A stretch of 64,000 nt of DNA, from positions 27,950 to 91,949 of the forward strand of contig JAMLHH010000009.1 of NCBI GenBank assembly GCA_023957215.1. Direction: 5' to 3'. The position numbers were made by a program, and so were the translations under genes. This DNA is from Chitinophagales bacterium. GTDB taxonomy: Bacteria; Bacteroidota; Bacteroidia; Chitinophagales; JADIYW01. Under the pieces are notes generated by a model, which had not been told where the DNA came from, did no database searches, and worked only from the letters and a program-made list of their open reading frames with translations. Of the stretch, positions 47,290-55,853 are shown in pieces (positions within the stretch are counted from its first letter, which is position 1; the number at the start of each line of letters is the position of its first letter).

Positions 47290-48168
47290 ATGAAAACAAG
47301 AAATGTAGAATTAGTAGCAAGTCCGAGACCGGCACACTTTGTCGGTGATGGTTTTAGAGTACACAATTTTATCCCTTACGGATATAGATTGGAGATGGAG
47401 CGCATGAATCCTTTTATCCTATTGGATTATAATTCCAAATTTTTTGTAAAGCCGAGTGATAGACCGAAAGGAGTCGGCGTACATCCACACAAAGGTTTTG
47501 AAACCGTCACTATTGCATATAAAGGGAAAGTAGAACACCACGATAGTCATGGTGGTGGTGGTGTAATAGGTGAAGGTGATGTGCAATGGATGACTGCCGG
47601 TAATGGAGTTTTACACAAAGAATTTCACGAAAAAGAGTGGAGTAAAAAAGGGGGCATCTTTCAGATGGTACAGTTGTGGGTCAATCTTTCTGCTAAAAAT
47701 AAGAAACAAAATCCTAAATATCAAAGTATAGTAAATCAAGCTATTCCTCGTTATTATTTAGATAACGACAAGGGGAAAGTAGAAGTGATAGCAGGCGAGT
47801 ACAAATCCGTCAAAGGGACTGCTTTGACTTTTTCACCTATTCACATGTATAATGTAAAAGTCAAAAAGGGTGCAGAATTAGATTTTAGTTTCCCGGTACA
47901 TTACAATACCGCTTTGCTTGTCATCGAAGGGAGTATCACAGTGAATGGACAAGAGCATGCACCTACCAATCATTTAGTCTTGATGCTGAATGATGGTGAA
48001 GATTTTAAGGTCAAAGCTGATGAAGATACCATTGTATTGGCTATTAGTGGAGAGCCTATCCAAGAACCGATAGTTGCTTATGGTCCTTTTGTGATGAATA
48101 CCAGGGAGGAAATTGGTCAAGCATATCAAGATTTTACTTTAGGAAAGTATGGGGTTTTGGCTGATTAA
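47290..48168 (+). CDS. Pirin-family bicupin
   Basis: 292 residues. Two-cupin protein; the N-terminal cupin holds the metal ligands in HPHKGFETVTIAYKG, HHDSHGG and the later GNGVLHKEFH. Some pirins bind iron and oxidise quercetin, others are regulators or stress proteins, so the role here is open. The start at 47290 (MKTRNVELVAS) is set by the promoter and by typical family N-termini. Divergent from the arginase-fold gene. Confidence 0.93.
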   Translation: MKTRNVELVASPRPAHFVGDGFRVHNFIPYGYRLEMERMNPFILLDYNSKFFVKPSDRPKGVGVHPHKGFETVTIAYKGKVEHHDSHGGGGVIGEGDVQWMTAGNGVLHKEFHEKEWSKKGGIFQMVQLWVNLSAKNKKQNPKYQSIVNQAIPRYYLDNDKGKVEVIAGEYKSVKGTALTFSPIHMYNVKVKKGAELDFSFPVHYNTALLVIEGSITVNGQEHAPTNHLVLMLNDGEDFKVKADEDTIVLAISGEPIQEPIVAYGPFVMNTREEIGQAYQDFTLGKYGVLAD

Positions 48169-48250
48169 ACTTAGCCAACTATTATATTAGTGAAAAATAT
48201 AAATCTATAGATTTAAGAATATTAGAAATGGACGTTAGTTTTATCCCAGA

Positions 48251-48595
48251 TTATGTGATAGGAGTTTTTTGGGATAAATCTATGGGGTAAGCCCATAAGG
48301 CTGCAAACCATTTCCGGCGTTTTTTAATCAGAGATATTTTTAGTTTGAGTACATCATTCTGTCTGGGAGTAACTTTCCACCCGAATATCTTTGCCAAAGC
48401 CCTGTCTGACCGGGTCACTTTTGTATGTATAAACCGATTGACACCACACCATATACTGGTCATAAATGACTCCAAAAGAGTGGTTACTCGATGGGTTCTG
48501 TTGAAATTTTGAGTAGGAAGGGCTTCACAATCTTCAATAAGTCGTCTAAGCCCGATTTTGTCCAACAATTGCTTCAAAATACCATTTCGCCCCAT
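48251..48595 (-). pseudogene. DDE transposase N-terminal fragment
   Basis: 114 codons. The first 85 or so (MGRNGILKQLLDKIGLRRL, GVNRFIHTKVTRSD, LAKIFGWKVTPRQ) match the N-terminal part of Bacteroidota DDE transposases of the IS4/IS1380 superfamily; the rest looks out of frame. No catalytic domain is present. TTTATCCCA (about 48240) and TGGGATAAA (about 48270) form an inverted repeat at its 3' side, possibly part of an old element end. Confidence 0.7.
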
Positions 48596-48804
48596 GACGT
48601 ACTCTCTTTATTTATAGCTGTAAAACTAATAATTTTTCTATTGCTGAATCTGGGTTAAAAACTTGCCAATTCGTTTTTATATTTGTGCCAATTTGTTTTT
48701 TGGGTTATACTAAAGCGTGAAAAATGAATGAAAATTTGACCCGACTCAACTTTTATTTCTTACAGTCGTTTAACTTTGAGCTATTAGCATTTATATTTGA
48801 TGAT

Positions 48805-49449
48805 ATGGAAAAGAATCTTACCGACCTGAGAGAAAATTACAAAAGAGGAGAGTTGAATGAAAAAGATTGTCCTACTGATCCTTTTGAATTGTTTGGCAAA
48901 TGGATGAATGAAGCTATTGATGTTATTCAAGAAGATGCAAATGCAATGACGGTATCTACCGTGGACAGTCAAGGACGACCTTCATCAAGAAATGTATTGT
49001 TAAAAGCAGTACATGAAAATAAGTTGATTTTTTATACCCATTATGAAAGTAAAAAAGGCAGACAACTCCAAGCTAATCCTCATATCTGTTTGTTGTTTTG
49101 GTGGAAAGAATTAGAGCGTCAAGTAAGGATAGAAGGGCTTGCTCGAAAGGCTTCCAAAGAGATGAGTGAAGCTTATTTCCATTCCAGACCAATTGGTAGT
49201 CAAATAGGTTCGGCAGCTTCACCACAAAGCCAGGAAGTAACGAAAAAACAACTTATACAAAACTTTAAAAACTTGGAAGCGCAGTACGGACAGCAGAGTC
49301 AGATGCCCAAACCTGAAGATTGGGGTGGTTTTGCTATCACACCGAGTTTAATAGAGTTTTGGCAAGGACGACCTAACCGTTTGCATGACAGAATAGAATA
49401 TCAAATAGATGAAAACGGGACTTGGTCAAGACGGAGAATAGCTCCGTGA
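48805..49449 (+). CDS. pdxH: Pyridoxamine/pyridoxine 5'-phosphate oxidase
   Basis: 214 residues from the ATG at 48805 (MEKNLTDLRENYKRGELN); the longer frame from 48724 adds 27 residues not found in the family. FMN enzyme that makes pyridoxal 5'-phosphate. SRNVLLKAVHENKLIFYTHYES (FMN binding), SRPIGSQIGSAASPQS and the C-terminal EFWQGRPNRLHDR are diagnostic. Ends 9 bases from the convergent glycosyltransferase gene. Confidence 0.96.
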   Translation: MEKNLTDLRENYKRGELNEKDCPTDPFELFGKWMNEAIDVIQEDANAMTVSTVDSQGRPSSRNVLLKAVHENKLIFYTHYESKKGRQLQANPHICLLFWWKELERQVRIEGLARKASKEMSEAYFHSRPIGSQIGSAASPQSQEVTKKQLIQNFKNLEAQYGQQSQMPKPEDWGGFAITPSLIEFWQGRPNRLHDRIEYQIDENGTWSRRRIAP

Positions 49450-49458
49450 CAAGTATTT

Positions 49459-50646
49459 TTATTTGTGGATACTTATTGATTTCTCTTTCTTGCTGATTTT
49501 GTAAAACACATCAATATAATCTTCCACCACTTTGTCCCAACTGTATCGTTCAAAAAGCTTTTGAATCAAATCTTCCGGGTATTGGTAATTTTTGAGGTAC
49601 TTATTATAATAAAAATCGGCGACGGCGTGACTAATCTGAATAGGTGAGTTGTGATCAACTATTTTACCGTTGACATCATCTTCCACCATTTTATCTATAT
49701 CACTGACTAAAGTTGAAATGACATAAATTCCCCTCGATACAGCCTCCAATAAAACAAGCGACATGGCTTCTTCTCGACTTGGCATGATGAGAATATCTGC
49801 TTTCTCATAAGATTTTAAAACTTCATAATGGCTGACTTGCCCCATGATTTGAATATTGGGAAGATTAAATCTCAAAGCTAATTTTTCGACTTGGGCTTTT
49901 AAAGGACCGTCACCTATCATTTTAAACTGAACAGGAATTTTCAGTTTATTGATTTCATGGCAAGCTCTGATAAAAGTAAGCGGATCTTTTTGATCGACCA
50001 TCCTTCCTACGAAAAGAATATTCATTTCAGCATTAGAGTTATCAAAACCCGATTTATAATTGTCCATCAACATTCCGTTAGGAATCACTTTATTTTTATG
50101 TATAAATTCTTTACCGATAAATTTATCGGCAGCTTTTTTTAAATCTTGGGTCAAAAGGATATTCTTGGAAGAAGTTCGCATGATTTTTCTTATCCAAAAA
50201 TAAGTCAACAAATGCCAAGGAAACATTTGATGTGGAGCAAACCACGGAATATCGTGTCCATGACTTAAAATGATATACGGAATATCCCACTTCTCTTTGA
50301 TTTGTTTGGCAACAATACCGCCGGGTAAAGTGAAATTGGCAAAACAAACGTCAAAATGAGGATGCTCGTCAATATTTTTAAAATAATTCAAAGCTTGTCT
50401 TGCCCAAGAAGTCATTTCAATGGGATTTGATTTGTAAGAAACCTTTCTCCTTGATTTTAATCTGATAATGGTAAGATTGTCCTCCGAGCTATATTCAGGA
50501 TATCCGTCAAACCATGTCGTTACAATTTGTACATGATGACCTGATTTTGCAAAATGCTCCGCCAAATGCTTGGTAGCAATACCCGCACCACCGCCGAGGG
50601 GAGGATACTCATAGTTGAGAATCAGTATTCTGAGTTGTTGTGTCAA
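49459..50646 (-). CDS. GT4-type glycosyltransferase
   Basis: 395 residues, no signal peptide. GT-B fold: YEYPPLGGGAGIATKHLAEHF at the start (donor or acceptor loop), VIPNGMLMDNY, ILFVGRMVDQKDPLTFIRA, and the EX7E motif in PSREEAMSLVLLEA. Transfers a sugar from a nucleotide-sugar to a glycan or lipid; the exact sugar is not readable. Isolated from other polysaccharide genes. Confidence 0.93.
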   Translation of the reverse strand: MTQQLRILILNYEYPPLGGGAGIATKHLAEHFAKSGHHVQIVTTWFDGYPEYSSEDNLTIIRLKSRRKVSYKSNPIEMTSWARQALNYFKNIDEHPHFDVCFANFTLPGGIVAKQIKEKWDIPYIILSHGHDIPWFAPHQMFPWHLLTYFWIRKIMRTSSKNILLTQDLKKAADKFIGKEFIHKNKVIPNGMLMDNYKSGFDNSNAEMNILFVGRMVDQKDPLTFIRACHEINKLKIPVQFKMIGDGPLKAQVEKLALRFNLPNIQIMGQVSHYEVLKSYEKADILIMPSREEAMSLVLLEAVSRGIYVISTLVSDIDKMVEDDVNGKIVDHNSPIQISHAVADFYYNKYLKNYQYPEDLIQKLFERYSWDKVVEDYIDVFYKISKKEKSISIHK

Positions 50647-50986
50647 GCTGTAAAATCTTACTTATTAAAATATGCTTTGGTTGTAAAAGTATCTATTATT
50701 TTTAATTGTTGCAAACTTTCAGTTCTATACTTCTCTCTCAAGGAAAAATTAAATTTATATTTAGAATATGTATAATCAATTGAATTTGGATATTCTAATA
50801 AAATGATGTCTGTATAAGATATACTGATGGGCATTTCTTCTACTTTTTCCCTTTAGAACGGTTATCCTACAAAATATATTAATCAAAATTATAGTCGTAA
50901 CTTGTATGTTATTAGGTATTTCTAATTAGGTCTATTGTTATATTTGAATTAATATTCTTAATTTTTTGTGAATATTTACTTTAGCT

Positions 50987-51017
50987 TTTGAAAAAATTAA
51001 ATTTCAATATAACTTTG
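50987..51017 (+). promoter_or_regulatory. Consensus Bacteroidota promoter
   Basis: TTTG (50987-50990), a 19-base spacer, then TAACTTTG (51010-51017): a perfect match to TTTG-N19-TANNTTTG. Transcription should start near 51024. The rest of the gap 50647-51045 shows no gene. Confidence 0.85.
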
Positions 51018-51045
51018 TCCCCGAATCAAATAAATATTTATTATT

Positions 51046-51270
51046 ATGAAAAAGACTTTTTATTCTTTCGCACTTGCAAGTTTATTTTTAGGTGCTGTTG
51101 CTTGTGGTAACCAAGCTGAACAAACTCAAGAAGAATCAACTGACGCTGTAGAAACAGTTGATGACACTGTTGATCAAGCTGAAGAAGCTATCGAAGATAC
51201 AGCTGCACAAGCAGAAGAATCTGTTGACAACGCTGCTGACCAAGTTGAACAAGCAGTTTCTGCTGAATAA
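51046..51270 (+). CDS. Small acidic lipoprotein
   Basis: 74 residues. Lipoprotein signal (ALASLFLGAVAC), then about 54 residues made almost only of E, D, A, Q, V and T in a heptad-like pattern (VDDTVDQAEEAIEDTAAQAEE), so a strongly acidic amphipathic helix or coiled coil anchored to a membrane. Strong promoter and strong terminator suggest abundant expression, like Lpp-type structural lipoproteins (inference). Confidence 0.8.
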   Translation: MKKTFYSFALASLFLGAVACGNQAEQTQEESTDAVETVDDTVDQAEEAIEDTAAQAEESVDNAADQVEQAVSAE

Positions 51271-51291
51271 TTATAGCGCGAAAAACAAAGC

Positions 51292-51320
51292 AAAAAGCCT
51301 CGAATTTCGAGGCTTTTTTT
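51292..51320 (+). terminator. Rho-independent terminator
   Basis: GCCTCGA (51297-51303) pairs with TCGAGGC (51307-51313), flanked by A and T runs. It ends the acidic-lipoprotein transcript. Confidence 0.95.
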
Positions 51321-51333
51321 ATTTTTATACTTT

Positions 51334-51525
51334 ATGAAAAGATATACAGTGATATTTTCTTTTATTCTAATGTTAGTCGCCTGTCGGTCAAAAGAAACCT
51401 TGCCGGATTTTATCAAAGATGATTCAAAAGAAAATATGGAAAAACAAGCCGATAAGGCTCTACAAGAGGCTAATCAACTCTTAGATTCTTTGGAACAAAC
51501 TCCTATCCTAAAACCTAAGAACTAA
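51334..51525 (+). CDS. Small lipoprotein
   Basis: 63 residues. Lipobox LMLVAC, then a short charged helical part (MEKQADKALQEANQLLDSLEQ). It starts 14 bases after the terminator of the preceding lipoprotein gene and ends 3 bases from the convergent hydrolase gene. Function unknown. Confidence 0.7.
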   Translation: MKRYTVIFSFILMLVACRSKETLPDFIKDDSKENMEKQADKALQEANQLLDSLEQTPILKPKN

Positions 51526-51528
51526 ATC

Positions 51529-52272
51529 TTATTGGAGTACTTCATCCAAAAAAATAACAATGTCACGCCAAGCTCTTTTTGCCATCAAAGGATTATAGTC
51601 CATTGATTTTGGATCTGTGAAAGTATGTTTTGAATGTGCGTAAGCATTGAGTTGCCAGTCTGCATTTCCATCTTTTAGCTCTTGAATCAAGTTGTCAAAG
51701 TCTTTTTGAGATACATAATCATCGTCAGCAGGATGAATGACTAATACTTTGGTGTTGATTTTCTCATTCGTTCTTGTAGAATCTTTTGCTAAACCACCGT
51801 GAATACAGACCGTCCCTTTGACATCAAGTCCGGCTCTCATCACTTCTATTGCCCCGGTTCCTCCAAAACAATAACCTATAACAGCCACGTTTTCAGGTCG
51901 GTGAACTTGTTTTTTTAATACTTGTAATGCTAAGTCTATTCTGTGTTGATATAAGGTGTAATTGGTTTTGTAATGAGAAGATATATTTGCAGATTCTTCA
52001 TAATTATTAGGCACATTCCCCACTCCATAAATATCTGCAATAAATGCAATATAGCCTTTTTCTTGAAGGTTGAGTGCTGTTTGCCGGGCTTCTTCATCAA
52101 TGCCCATCCAAGCGGGTAAAATGAGTACGCCGGGTAAATTTTGATCGGCATTGCTCGTGATATAACCTTGTAATGTCTGTGATCCGTCCGTGTATGTATA
52201 TGGTATTAAATTTTGTGCCTCCATTGTAGAAATTATTATGAGTGCTAAAAACAGTGTATAGAACTTTTTCAT
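51529..52272 (-). CDS. Secreted dienelactone-hydrolase family protein
   Basis: 247 residues with a signal peptide (ending STMEA, then Q). Alpha/beta hydrolase of the DLH type with a cysteine nucleophile (GYCFGGTGAIE), acid in HPADDDYVS and His in AHSKHTFTDP. The family hydrolyses lactones and esters; the substrate is unknown. Likely periplasmic. Confidence 0.92.
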   Translation of the reverse strand: MKKFYTLFLALIIISTMEAQNLIPYTYTDGSQTLQGYITSNADQNLPGVLILPAWMGIDEEARQTALNLQEKGYIAFIADIYGVGNVPNNYEESANISSHYKTNYTLYQHRIDLALQVLKKQVHRPENVAVIGYCFGGTGAIEVMRAGLDVKGTVCIHGGLAKDSTRTNEKINTKVLVIHPADDDYVSQKDFDNLIQELKDGNADWQLNAYAHSKHTFTDPKSMDYNPLMAKRAWRDIVIFLDEVLQ

Positions 52273-52426
52273 CGAAATGAGTTTTTGTGTGAAAGTAAAT
52301 ATAGGGAAACAATTCTAAAATGTATAAATGACCTAAAAAACAGATGGACGATATCTTGATGGATTTTTGAAAATAGTTTACTGAATGTGCAAATGGAATA
52401 GATAGACTTTTCCAATTTTCCAATTT

Positions 52427-52987
52427 TTACATCAAAGTATCATCTTCTATAATTTCAGGAATCTGATACAGGTTTCTCTGAAATAACTCATATTTCTTTT
52501 TGGATTTATTGCTGAGAGCCTGTATGCGGATACGTTCTATATTGCTATGTTGATCAAGGAAAAAAGTATGTATGATTTGTTTGGGGAAATTTTCTGCTTC
52601 TAACTGTTCTTTTAGAGGGAGCGTGTCATTGGGAATGTAAACTTGGTCAATTTTTTTAGAAACAGTAGAAGGTTGTATGCTAAACCTTGCAATGGACAAT
52701 TTATAATTTCCCGAATAAGTGATACCGTCTTTTACTATAAAATGCTCGTTCCAAAACCAAGTATATATTTGATATAAATCTGCATCACTCGTGTCGATAC
52801 CGACTATTTCTACTGCTGCACTACTAAAGCAACTGTCGGTCTTGCAGGCAAAATTTTGTTCTATCCACTTTTCACACACTACATCATAGACTTTGGATAA
52901 TTCTATCTCGTGCTGCGAAAGTTCATAAGGAGTTTCCCTACATGCGTATATAAGTAGTACGACAAAAACATAAAGCCATTTCATCAT
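52427..52987 (-). CDS. Lipoprotein of unknown function
   Basis: 186 residues. The signal ends in LLIYAC (lipobox). The mature part has KVYDVVCEKWIEQNFACKTDSC (three cysteines) and a later mixed alpha/beta region. No recognisable family. About 150 bases upstream of the hydrolase gene on the same strand; separate transcription is possible. Confidence 0.7.
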   Translation of the reverse strand: MMKWLYVFVVLLIYACRETPYELSQHEIELSKVYDVVCEKWIEQNFACKTDSCFSSAAVEIVGIDTSDADLYQIYTWFWNEHFIVKDGITYSGNYKLSIARFSIQPSTVSKKIDQVYIPNDTLPLKEQLEAENFPKQIIHTFFLDQHSNIERIRIQALSNKSKKKYELFQRNLYQIPEIIEDDTLM

Positions 52988-53184
52988 AAGCTTGAAAGAT
53001 ATAAAACGAATGCCATTTTTTTGAATCGTGAGAGAAAAACAACAAAGTTTTAATGTTTTTTCGAGTTTTGATAAAGGAAAAAAATCAGAACCGTCTAAGT
53101 AAAATCTATAAAATTAAAATTTCTTATCATTTTAGAAACTGAGAAAATTTTAACTTAGCCCATCACCAAACCCAAAAGTTTCAA

Positions 53185-55698
53185 ATGAAAACATTTTTTG
53201 ATTATTTACTAATAGCATTGTTTTTTGTTTTTACGACTTCTATCCATGCTCAAACACCCATACAAAAAGATGCAGCTCAGATATATCAAGACTTACTTAG
53301 ATTTGATGAGGTCGGTACAGTATTGTATGTAGCGGCACATCCCGATGATGAAAATACAAGACTTTTATCATGGTTGGTTAATGAAAAAAAAGTGCGTACA
53401 GCTTATGTGGCGCTTACACGTGGTGATGGGGGCCAAAATTTAATAGGTAACGAACTCGGCTTCCTTTTGGGAGCTATCCGGACACAAGAGTTGTTGGATG
53501 CAAGAAATTCAGATGGTGCGGAGCAATATTTTACACGAGCATTGGATTTCGGCTTTTCTAAAAATCCGGAAGAAACACTCCAAAAGTGGAGTAAAGACAG
53601 CCTATTGGAAGATTTGGTGGTGCTGATACGCACATTGAGACCTGATGTCATCATTTGTCGTTTTCCTACAACAGGCGAAGGTGGTCACGGTCATCACACG
53701 ACTTCTGCGATATTGGCACAAGAGGCTTTTGATATGGCTGCAAATAAAAATTATCATGTTACAGGTAATTTGCCGGCTTGGCAGGTCAAAAAACTTTTTT
53801 GGAATACTTTTCGTTTTTCAAGTGGTATCAACACTACTTCCGAAGATCAGTTTCAAATCAATGTAGGGAAATACAATCCACTGTTGGGTAATACTCCCGG
53901 CGAAATTGCCTCTCGAAGTAGAAGTTTTCACAAGTCACAGGGCTTTGGAACGGCTACGACTCGTGGCGATGAAAAGGAATATTTTATCCAATTAAAAGGC
54001 AAAACGGCAAAAAATGACTTGTTTGAAGATATCAATACTTCATGGTCAAGAATTTCCGGAAGTGAAGCCATTCAAAAAAAAATAAATCAACTTATCAAAT
54101 CCTATAATTTCAATCAACCGAGTTTTATTTTGCCCGGCTTACTTCAATTGAGGACTGATTTACTGACATTAAAGAAAAAATCTCAAAATCAAGCTGATGA
54201 AAGTACCCTGATTGACTATAAGTTAAAACAGGTGGAAAACTTGATACAACAATCTGCGGGTCTTTGGTGGACGGCTAATACCTATACCGATGAATTGAGT
54301 CCGGGAGACAGCACCTCTTTGCATTTTGAATGGATACAAAGGACAGATTTACCTGTTACGATACAAAAAATCAGTATCGGAAACCAAGTGATAGCTAAAA
54401 ATATCTCTACTGCTGACAACCAACTTTGGAAAGTAGATAAAAAGATAAAAATTCCTGAAAACACATCTTACTCATCTCCTTATTGGTTGAGTAATCCGGT
54501 AAATGATAATTTATTTCAGCCGGAAGGAGATGTACATGGAAATGCTGCCTATATTTATAAGAATCGTATTGTGAAAATTGATTATAGTATAGACGATAAA
54601 AGTTTTACGACAGACATTCCTATCCAATATCGTTATGTAGATCCAGTGAAAGGAGAGTTTTTTAATCCCGTCGTCTATCTTCCCAAAGTGACTATGGAAT
54701 GGTCTTCACCTTTTTCTATTCACCCCAATGGTAAAGAAGAGCAAGTCCAATTAACTGTGACTGCTCATACTGATATCAATGGTGGACGATTAAATTTGTC
54801 ATCACCTGAAAAATGGAATGTTGTAGTGGAAAATGGTAACGAATTACCACAAATGGCTAAAGGTCAAACTTATACTTTTCATATTTCGATTTCTTCATCT
54901 GTAACTACTACACAGACTGGAACTTTGACATCAGAAATTCAATTAGACGATGCGACTTTTGACTTGCAGTTAGATGATATCGTATATGAACACATCTCGA
55001 GACAAACGGTTTTGACGAAGTCTCAATTATCGTTGACAAGTTTCCCTTTGGATAAAAAGTTAAAGACTATCGGATATATTGTGGGTGCAGGTGATTTGGT
55101 CCCAAAATCTCTTACTCAACTTGGCTATCGAGTCGTTTTTATTGATGATGAAAATATTCAAAAGACAGACTTAAATAGTTTGGATGCTATCGTGACAGGT
55201 ATTAGAGCATACAACACAAATGATTGGCTCAATAAAGCTTATGTCCAATTGATGGAGTATGTGCAAAATGGCGGTAATCTCATCGTCCAGTATAATACCA
55301 ATAGTTACTTCGGACCATTGACAACTAAGATGTTTCCGTTTCAAGCAGAAATCACCAGAGATAGAGTGACGGTAGAAGAAGCATCTGTAACATTTGTCGA
55401 TAAAAATTCACCTGTCATCAACCAACCCAATAAAATCACACAAGAAGATTTTGATGCTTGGGTTCAAGAACGGGGATTGTATTTTGTAGGTGAAAAAGAT
55501 GCAGTTTGGAAAACGGTTTTTAGTATGCATGACCCGAATGAAAGACCTTCAGAAGGAAGCTTGATTTGGACACCGTATGGGAAAGGTAATTTGGTATATA
55601 CCGGTTTGTCATTTTTTAGACAGTTACCGGCAGGGGTGCCGGGAGCATATAGATTATTTGTTAACTTGTTAGAGTTACCTAAAAATGTAAGTAAATAA
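53185..55698 (+). CDS. Secreted PIG-L (LmbE-like) deacetylase with large C-terminal extension
   Basis: 837 residues with a signal peptide (ending TSIHA, then Q). The PIG-L domain (about 40-280) has AHPDDE (zinc ligands and general base), DGGQN, RTQELLDARN and GGHGHHTTSA (third zinc ligand). The family de-N-acetylates GlcNAc-type sugars. A middle beta-sandwich region (about 350-610) and a C-terminal domain that looks like a class I glutamine-amidotransferase-like fold without clear catalytic residues (about 625-830, IVTGIRAYNT, YVQNGGNLIVQYN) follow. A secreted glycan deacetylase is likely. Confidence 0.9.
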   Translation: MKTFFDYLLIALFFVFTTSIHAQTPIQKDAAQIYQDLLRFDEVGTVLYVAAHPDDENTRLLSWLVNEKKVRTAYVALTRGDGGQNLIGNELGFLLGAIRTQELLDARNSDGAEQYFTRALDFGFSKNPEETLQKWSKDSLLEDLVVLIRTLRPDVIICRFPTTGEGGHGHHTTSAILAQEAFDMAANKNYHVTGNLPAWQVKKLFWNTFRFSSGINTTSEDQFQINVGKYNPLLGNTPGEIASRSRSFHKSQGFGTATTRGDEKEYFIQLKGKTAKNDLFEDINTSWSRISGSEAIQKKINQLIKSYNFNQPSFILPGLLQLRTDLLTLKKKSQNQADESTLIDYKLKQVENLIQQSAGLWWTANTYTDELSPGDSTSLHFEWIQRTDLPVTIQKISIGNQVIAKNISTADNQLWKVDKKIKIPENTSYSSPYWLSNPVNDNLFQPEGDVHGNAAYIYKNRIVKIDYSIDDKSFTTDIPIQYRYVDPVKGEFFNPVVYLPKVTMEWSSPFSIHPNGKEEQVQLTVTAHTDINGGRLNLSSPEKWNVVVENGNELPQMAKGQTYTFHISISSSVTTTQTGTLTSEIQLDDATFDLQLDDIVYEHISRQTVLTKSQLSLTSFPLDKKLKTIGYIVGAGDLVPKSLTQLGYRVVFIDDENIQKTDLNSLDAIVTGIRAYNTNDWLNKAYVQLMEYVQNGGNLIVQYNTNSYFGPLTTKMFPFQAEITRDRVTVEEASVTFVDKNSPVINQPNKITQEDFDAWVQERGLYFVGEKDAVWKTVFSMHDPNERPSEGSLIWTPYGKGNLVYTGLSFFRQLPAGVPGAYRLFVNLLELPKNVSK

Positions 55699-55700
55699 TC

Positions 55701-55853
55701 ATGGAGCAAAAGCAGTTGACGGAAAAGAAATCTAATGAGACAGAAAAAGTGCCAATATTCGGTTCTTGGAAAGGTTGGTACATATTTACAGTGTGTTTTT
55801 TACTCGCTTTGATACTATTTTTCTTCACATTGACAACAATTTTCAATGACTAA
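55701..55853 (+). CDS. Small membrane protein coupled to the symporter gene
   Basis: 50 residues: a charged N-terminal part (MEQKQLTEKKSNETEK), then GSWKGWY and one hydrophobic helix (IFTVCFLLALILFFFTLTTIF). It starts 2 bases after the PIG-L stop, and its last codons overlap the symporter start in ATGACTAA (55846-55853), so the two are translationally coupled. Probably a small accessory subunit of the transporter, as small partner proteins occur beside several SSS transporters. Confidence 0.8.
   Translation: MEQKQLTEKKSNETEKVPIFGSWKGWYIFTVCFLLALILFFFTLTTIFND

Noticed and set aside
50554..50775. 73-codon plus-strand frame
   Set aside because: Mostly antisense to the glycosyltransferase start, then AT-rich intergenic sequence; no family resemblance or promoter.
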